From: Sophora flavescens
Lineage: Eukaryota > Streptophyta > Magnoliopsida > Fabales > Fabaceae
DNA length: 64,000 nt
Direction: 5' to 3'
NCBI GenBank assembly: GCA_030762895.1
Contig: JAUPTC010000114.1
Location: 34,501 to 98,500, forward strand
Both the position numbers and the translations under genes were made by a program. This document shows, piece after piece, positions 58,601-64,000 of the stretch (position 1 is its first letter; each line of letters begins with the position of its first letter). The notes under the pieces were generated by a model. It was not told the DNA's origin. It searched no databases and worked only from the letters and a program-made list of their open reading frames with translations.

Positions 58601-59087
58601 CTAGATCCGAGAAAACAATGTTCAAAATTCATTGTTGACAAATTTGGCATGGGGGCCTAACAGATGGGTTACATCATGGAATACTTATATTGTAAATGGA
58701 TATAAATTTAAAACAAAAACATGGAATGAAGGCATGCAGACGTGTAACTCTGGTGTTTGTGTGTGAGCCACTGATGGCAATGTAGAGGATGATTTCTATG
58801 GGGTTCTAATTGACATCCTTGAACTCGATTATACCGGTTTCCCCGTGATAAAGTTAGTTATCTTCAAGTGTGATTGGTTTGATCCTACTCTTGACGTAGG
58901 GACAAAAATCGATAACAAATATGGTATTGTTCAAGTTAGGCTGTCTCGAAGGTATAATAAGGCGTACGACCCATTCATTTTTTTCACAACAGCGGATCGG
59001 GTTTATTACTCGCCATATCCCGAAGGACATCAAGACTGGTTGGGTGTTATTAAGATAAATGCTCATGATATAATTCCGATAATGTAA
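55606..59087 (+). pseudogene. TNP2-type CACTA transposase, decayed
   Basis: Fragments appear in the family order. The transposase-associated domain (55615-55880) has KWMYHRLD and CPCKRCKCQSFKS. The TNP2 core (Transposase_21, about 56290-57340) has IDCCPNGYMLYYKDN, MRWHSEHEKDQDVLCHPSDG, NVRLGLSLDGFNPFG, LGCPICMERLKAFMLKNSRK and NIDVMHLERNVF. A DUF4218 segment (about 57600-58060) has SHDFHVFMQRLLPIA and FFDSMEHLPVHLPY. A DUF4216 segment (58845-59087) has FKCDWFDPTLDVGTKIDNKY. Stops and frameshifts are frequent. In working relatives this protein cuts the CACTA ends. Exact exon borders cannot be fixed in this state. Confidence 0.85.
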
Positions 59088-59434
59088 TCAACCAGCCTGA
59101 AAAAGATGCTCCGTACTAAGATGATGAGTTTTCAAGACCCCACGTACCGTTGCAAATTACGCCGGACATTATTGTTAATTCTCTGGTAGACATTTCCGGA
59201 AATGGGGAAGAAGTTGAAAGAGAGTTAATGGATCAATATGAGTTGGACGCATCAGCGAAGGTACATTCCGATCAAGTGATACTGATGAGAGTGAGGGTGG
59301 ATTTAGTGATGGAGATTCTACTTAGGTAATTTATTTATGTCATAATTCATTGGGTAAATGTCATTCTACTTAGGTAATTTATTTTTGTATTATTTACACT
59401 GTTGTGTAATCATCTTTTCATTTTTTTTTCACAG

Positions 59435-61172
59435 ATGGCAGATTCCTCTAGAGGTTGGGGTCGTCGTGGAGGTCGTGCTGCGAGAGTCCCTTCGCCGGCC
59501 GACCCACATCCTTCAGATCGAGACCACCCTACCAGCACCTCTGTGGATGGGACACCTCGGGGTGATGGAGTTGCACCCCTACCCAGCCTCATGTGGTGGG
59601 ACACAGGCTGCACCCTCATCATCCACACCTACGACAGGACCATCATCATCATCGGGACATGAAAGTCGTGGTCCATCCGACAGGAGGATTCTTCTTATCC
59701 CCAGGGGGGATAACGAGTAAGCTAATTTAATTTTTTAATATATATAAAGTATCGTTAATTTCTATTTACTTGTTTTTTTAATTTATTTATAACATTTATT
59801 AATACTCTAATTTTGCTGCAGCTTTCTGCCCGCGAAGGGCCCTTTTGATTCGATGTCGAAGATCCTGCGACGCAAGTTTGATGGTCCATGGCCTACATGG
59901 AAGGCCATCCCAGGAGGCCATAGGGATCAGTTGTTTAAAGAGTTTAAGGTAACAATTTATTAAGTTATTTAAATTAAATTTACATTATATATATATACAC
60001 ACGAATTTCCTAACAACTGTAAGTTGCAAAAAGAGTATAGGTGGGATGTAGCTTTAGAGGCTCTCGTTAAGGACATTTTTTAGCATAAATGCTCACTGGT
60101 CATGAAGAATCTGACGAACAAGCTGAGGAAGGGTAAGAATAAGGGGAGGTGGGTGGATCCTGAGATCAAGAGGCAGCTGGACCAATACTGGGCTAATGAG
60201 AAGTTCCACGAGATCCATGCCACAGCTCGGTGTAATCGAGCTTCTGATGGTGGCGCATGTGCTTGGAGCCGTGGGTCTAAATTAGCCGCCGCCCACTACG
60301 ACGAGCTGGTAATACATTAAACTTTTGACTTTATATACTATTTAATTAATTAGTTTTCATTTTTAATTATTCTTATGAATTTAAGATTATATTTTTCTGT
60401 GCAGAAAGCAAAGAAACAGCGGGCCCCCACTGCTATGGAGTTGGTGGAGAGGACGAAGAAGTTGAAGTCGGGGACATGGGTCAACGACAAGGCCCGTAAC
60501 TATGATGTAAGCAAAATAACAATTTAGTGTTTACTTGTAATTTATTATGAATGATTTGTTAATATTGGATATAATTTTAACTAAATCTCTTCAACTATAC
60601 TTTGTAGGTGGGCTTCAACGAGAAGAAGGACGATGCCATATCACGTGCCTCACAGTCACAAGATTAGACTTTGATTGGTGATGGGCTCAGCTCTCCTATC
60701 CCCGTCGACAATAATGCCATTTATTTGGAGGTCGTCGGGGCGGGGAACAAGAAGGGGCATTGTATGGCCTCGGACACCTGGGAGGCGAGTTTATCGCTTC
60801 ATCATTCAAGACGCCTTGCTCCTTCCCTACGCCGATACCGTCCCTCAGGAGCAGTTCAACCAAATGCAGGACACCATCACGCATCTGAATGCGGAGCTTC
60901 GGGAGAAGAGCGAGAGAGAGCAGCAGATGGCGAACCAGATTGCACAGTTGACTCAGGCACAGCAGCAGCTGATGCAGACGAGCATCGAGCAGGGCCAGAC
61001 ATTGCGCCTGGTGTTGGAGCAGATGAGGATCCACACTCCAGTTGCTCAGGGTGATGCTATGACGGTTGTGCCGCCTGTTGCCGCTCCTCCAGTTCCGCCT
61101 CCAGCTACGGATGCTGCTACTGCAGAGGACGATCGGATAGCGAGGACGCCGGTGTCTGGACGCCGAGGATGA
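59435..61172 (+). pseudogene. TNP1-like plant transposase (PF03004) of CACTA-2
   Basis: Exon 1 starts at ATG 59435 after an acceptor, TTTCACAG. It begins MADSSRGWGRRGGRAARVPS and shifts frame before RRILLIPRGDN (about 59714). Further exons lie at about 59822-59949 (FDGPWPTWKAIPGGHRDQLF), 60027-60309 (WVDPEIKRQLDQYWANEKF and ATARCNRASDGGA, with an in-frame TAG near 60080), 60405-60507 (QRAPTAMELVERTKKLKSGT) and 60608 onward. The last part (to 61172) contains a long coiled coil (EQQMANQIAQLTQAQQQLMQ) and a proline-rich tail. A stop at 60665-60667 separates the DDAISRASQSQD end from the coiled-coil frame. The usual role of the family is binding subterminal repeats. This copy is broken but less decayed than the TNP2 gene. 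Confidence 0.8.
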
Positions 61173-61399
61173 ATGGATTCCTCCACCTCCCCCTCATCAT
61201 GACTGATTTTTTTCTCCATATTTTTGACTTTAAATGATTCTTGTACGACACTTTGGATTATTTTTTTATATATATTTATTATTTCTTATGATTGTATATT
61301 TCATTAGTAATTTGGTGTGTTTTATTAGTAATTTTGCTAACGTTTAAAGAAAAACAAAAAAAAATTATTTTAAAAATTAAATTAAAAAAATTTAATAAT
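61173..61399. other. 3' non-coding sequence of CACTA-2
   Basis: AT-rich stretch after the TNP1-like gene, with T-rich and A-rich runs. No gene is seen. Confidence 0.6.
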
Positions 61400-61719
61400 A
61401 ACCAGTTTAGCGACCGAAAATCCATCGCTAATATAGGTTAACAGTAACCAAAATTGGCGACCGAACTAGCAACCGATAATCGGTCACTAATAATGGTTAC
61501 CGAAACAATGCGACCAACCTTATAGCGACCGTTTTTTATTATTTAGTGACCGAAACTACGATCGCCAGTTAGCGACCGGATTAATATTTCGGTCGCTAAA
61601 AACTTAGCGACCAGGTATTCAGCCACCACCATTGATCGGTCGCTACATGAAATAGCGACCGATTTAGAAAGTTTAGCGACCGAATATGCCGGTCGCTAAA
61701 CAGTTGTTTTTTTGTAATG
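61400..61719 (+). repeat. CACTA-2 right subterminal and terminal repeats
   Basis: About ten TAGCGACCGA/TCGGTCGCTA motifs in both orientations, most clearly at 61570-61602, 61632-61664 and 61671-61700, ending in TTTTTTTGTAATG. Confidence 0.88.
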
Positions 61720-64000
61720 ATTGTAAAATTTGTCTAATTTCCGTCTATTTCTGTTTTGTGCGGCTGTAAACTGTAATTTATGCTTATTAATACTAAACTA
61801 ACCCTAGACCAAATTAAAGGCCTTTGAATAAGCACTCCAACAAGGTATCATAGGCCTTAATTGGGCTTAAGATGAGTAAGTTAGGCCCATTTAAGTGAAG
61901 GAACATCATGGACTGCACACTGATCCTTGACAGAGAACTCGGGACCCAATTTAGGCTTGATTTTGGCCTAATTTGATAATTCTTGGGAAACCTTAAATTG
62001 TAGGTCTCTACCGTTTCTTTCTAGGGACAGTAAGATCACCAAAATCCGATATCTGTAGCTCTAGTTATGCTCTGTGCAAGACAACAAGGTCAGGATGAGT
62101 GTAAAATCCGAAAATTAACAATGTTAAGCAATTAAGCCCAATAATGTAAAATAAAAAACAATGATTGTAAAAGTTATCTAATTTCCGTCTCTCTCTGGCT
62201 TGTGCGGTTGTAAACTGCAATTTATGCTTATTAATCCTGACCTAACCCTAGAACAAATTAAGGGCCTCTGAATAAGCTTTCCAACAAGGTATCATATGCC
62301 TTAATTGGGCTCAATATGAGTAGGTTAGGCCCATTTAAGTGAAGGAACATCATGGACCGTGCACTGATGCAAGAGAACCCAGGACCCAATTTAGCCTTGA
62401 TTTTGGCCCAATTTGACAATTCTTGGAAATTTAAAATTGTAGCTCTCTTCCTTACCTTTCTAGGGGCAGCAAGATCACCAAAATCCGATATTTGTAGCTC
62501 CCGTTGTGCTCTGCGCAGGGCATGAAGGTCAGGATAAGTGAAAAATCCATAAATTAACAATGTTTAGCAATTACGCCCAATAATGTAAAATCAAAAACAA
62601 TGATTGTAAAATTTGTCTAATTTCCGTCTCTCTCTGGCTTGTGCGACTGAAAACTACTATTTATGATTATTAATCCTGACCTAACCCTAGACCAAATTAA
62701 GGGCCTCTGAATAAGCTTTCCAACAAGGTATCATATGCCTTAATTGGGATAAAGATGAGTCAGTTAGGCCCATTTAAGTGAAGGAATATCATGGACAGCG
62801 CACTGATCCGCGCCAGAGAAGTCGGACCCAATTTAGCCTTGATTTTGGCCTAATTTGACGATTCAAGTGAAACATGAAATTGTAGGTCTCTTCATTATCT
62901 TTCTAGTGACAGCAAGATCTCAAAAATCCGATATCTGTAGTTCTAGTTATGCTCTGCGAAAGGCAACAAGGTCAGGATGAGTGAAAAATCCGAAAATTAA
63001 CAATGTTTAGCAATTAAGCCCAATTAAGCCCAATAATGTAACAAAAACAATGATGTAAAAGTTGTCTAATTTCCGTCTCTCCGACTTGTGCGGCTGTAAA
63101 CTGGTATTTATGCTTATTAATACTAACCTAACCTAGACCAAAATTAAAGGCCTCTCGAATAAGCTTTCCAACAAGGTCTCATATGCCTTAATTGGGCTTA
63201 AGATGAGTAAGTTAGGCCCATTTAAGTGAAGGAACATCATGGAGTGCACAGCGATCCGCGCCGCAGAACTCGGGAACCAATTTAGCCTTGATTTTGGCCT
63301 AATTTTACAATTCTTGGAAACCTTAAATTGTAGGTATCTTCCTTATCCTTCTAGGGACTAGGAAGATGACCAAAATCCGATATCCGTAGCTCTAGTTATG
63401 CTTGGTGCAAGGCAACAAGATCGGGATGAGTGTCAAAAATCCAAAAATTAACAATGTTGGGCAATTAAGCCCAATTTGCACAATAATGTAAAATCAAAAA
63501 CAATGATTGTAAAAGTTGCCTAATTTCGTCTCTCTCGGCTTGTGCGGTTGTAAACGGCTATTTATGCTTATTAATCCTGACCTAACCCTAAACCAAATTA
63601 AGGGCCTCTGAATAAGCTTTCCAACAAGCTATCATATGCCTTAATTGGGCTTAAGATGAATAAGTTAGGCCCATTTAAAGGAAGGAACATCATGGAGCCG
63701 ACTTTGCTCGATTTGCGCCAAAGAACTCGGGACCCAATTTAGCCTTGATTTTGGCATAATTTGACAATTCTTGTGACCTTAAATTGTCGGTCTCTTCCTT
63801 ATCTTTCTAGGGACAAATAAGATCGCCAACATCCGATATTTATAGCTCTAGTTATGCTCTGCGCAAGGCAACAAGGTCGGGATGAGTGAAAAATCATAAA
63901 ATTAACAATGTTTGGCAATTAAGCCCAATAATATAAAAGCAAAAATAATGATTGTAAAAGTTATCTAATTTCCGTCTCTCTCTGGCTTGTTCGGCGGTAA
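61720..64000. repeat. ~450-bp satellite array, segment 4
   Basis: About five monomers (AGCTTTCCAACAAG marker near 62274, 62718, 63165 and 63616; a diverged copy AGCACTCCAACAAGG near 61829). They are more diverged from each other than in segment 3, with many small deletions. The array continues beyond the window. No gene is seen; the minus-strand ORF 62258-62560 crosses satellite sequence only. Confidence 0.92.

Larger units (their letters stand above)
52556..61719 (+). mobile_element. CACTA-2 (En/Spm) DNA transposon, TSD ATT
   Basis: The 9.2-kb element starts CACTACAAAAAAA and ends TTTTTTTGTAATG, so one terminal base differs from perfect CACTA at the right. ATT is duplicated at 52553-52555 and 61720-61722, and joining the flanks restores CAATGATTGTAAAA of the satellite. 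Subterminal AGCGACCGA/TCGGTCGCT repeats fill both ends. It carries a decayed TNP2 transposase gene and a TNP1-like gene, both on the plus strand. Family and repeats are unrelated to CACTA-1. Confidence 0.92.

Overview
The window is repeat-rich plant nuclear DNA, most likely pericentromeric or otherwise heterochromatic, from a flowering plant; the species cannot be told from the sequence. The evidence is Athila-type Ty3/gypsy and Ty1/copia retrotransposons with tRNA-Asp and initiator-Met primer sites, two CACTA (En/Spm) DNA transposons with plant-type intron-containing transposase genes, and long tandem satellite arrays. I found no intact host gene, tRNA, rRNA or bacterial feature. One 500-base run of N (3086-3585) is an assembly gap.

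Layout: 1-7993 is a tandem of family A Athila-like retroelement parts (internal end, LTR, internal region, damaged LTR). 7994-9181 holds about five units of a ~240-bp tandem repeat. From 9182 to 64000 the base layer is one ~450-bp satellite, about 16 kb in total, all in one orientation. Four elements split it, and each is flanked by a target-site duplication (TSD): a minus-strand family A retroelement (11132-16821, TSD ACTAT); a family B retroelement (16840-25236, TSD GTATC) that itself carries a minus-strand solo LTR (21648-23234, TSD CTTAG); a CACTA element (28832-44258, TSD TCA) that carries a copia retrotransposon (35410-43805, TSD GGGAT); and a second, unrelated CACTA element (52556-61719, TSD ATT).

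The gypsy-type elements are non-autonomous. They keep gag and sometimes protease, but carry other ORFs where reverse transcriptase and integrase would be, and so must have been moved in trans. The copia element has all pol domains, but they are broken and the nucleocapsid part of gag is deleted. CACTA-1 has a TNP1-like gene followed by a Ulp1-like cysteine peptidase. CACTA-2 has decayed TNP2 and TNP1-like genes. Nearly every coding region is a pseudogene.

The least explained structures are: (1) arrays of short GC-rich dyads (TCGC-CYC-GCGA with complementary flanks) upstream of the TATA box in the LTRs; (2) a second dyad (TCACGGCCGTGA and relatives) shared by LTRs and by the 5' introns of both CACTA elements; (3) collinear similarity between the satellite monomer and part of the solo LTR; (4) three independent insertions into the same ~25 bp of the satellite monomer.
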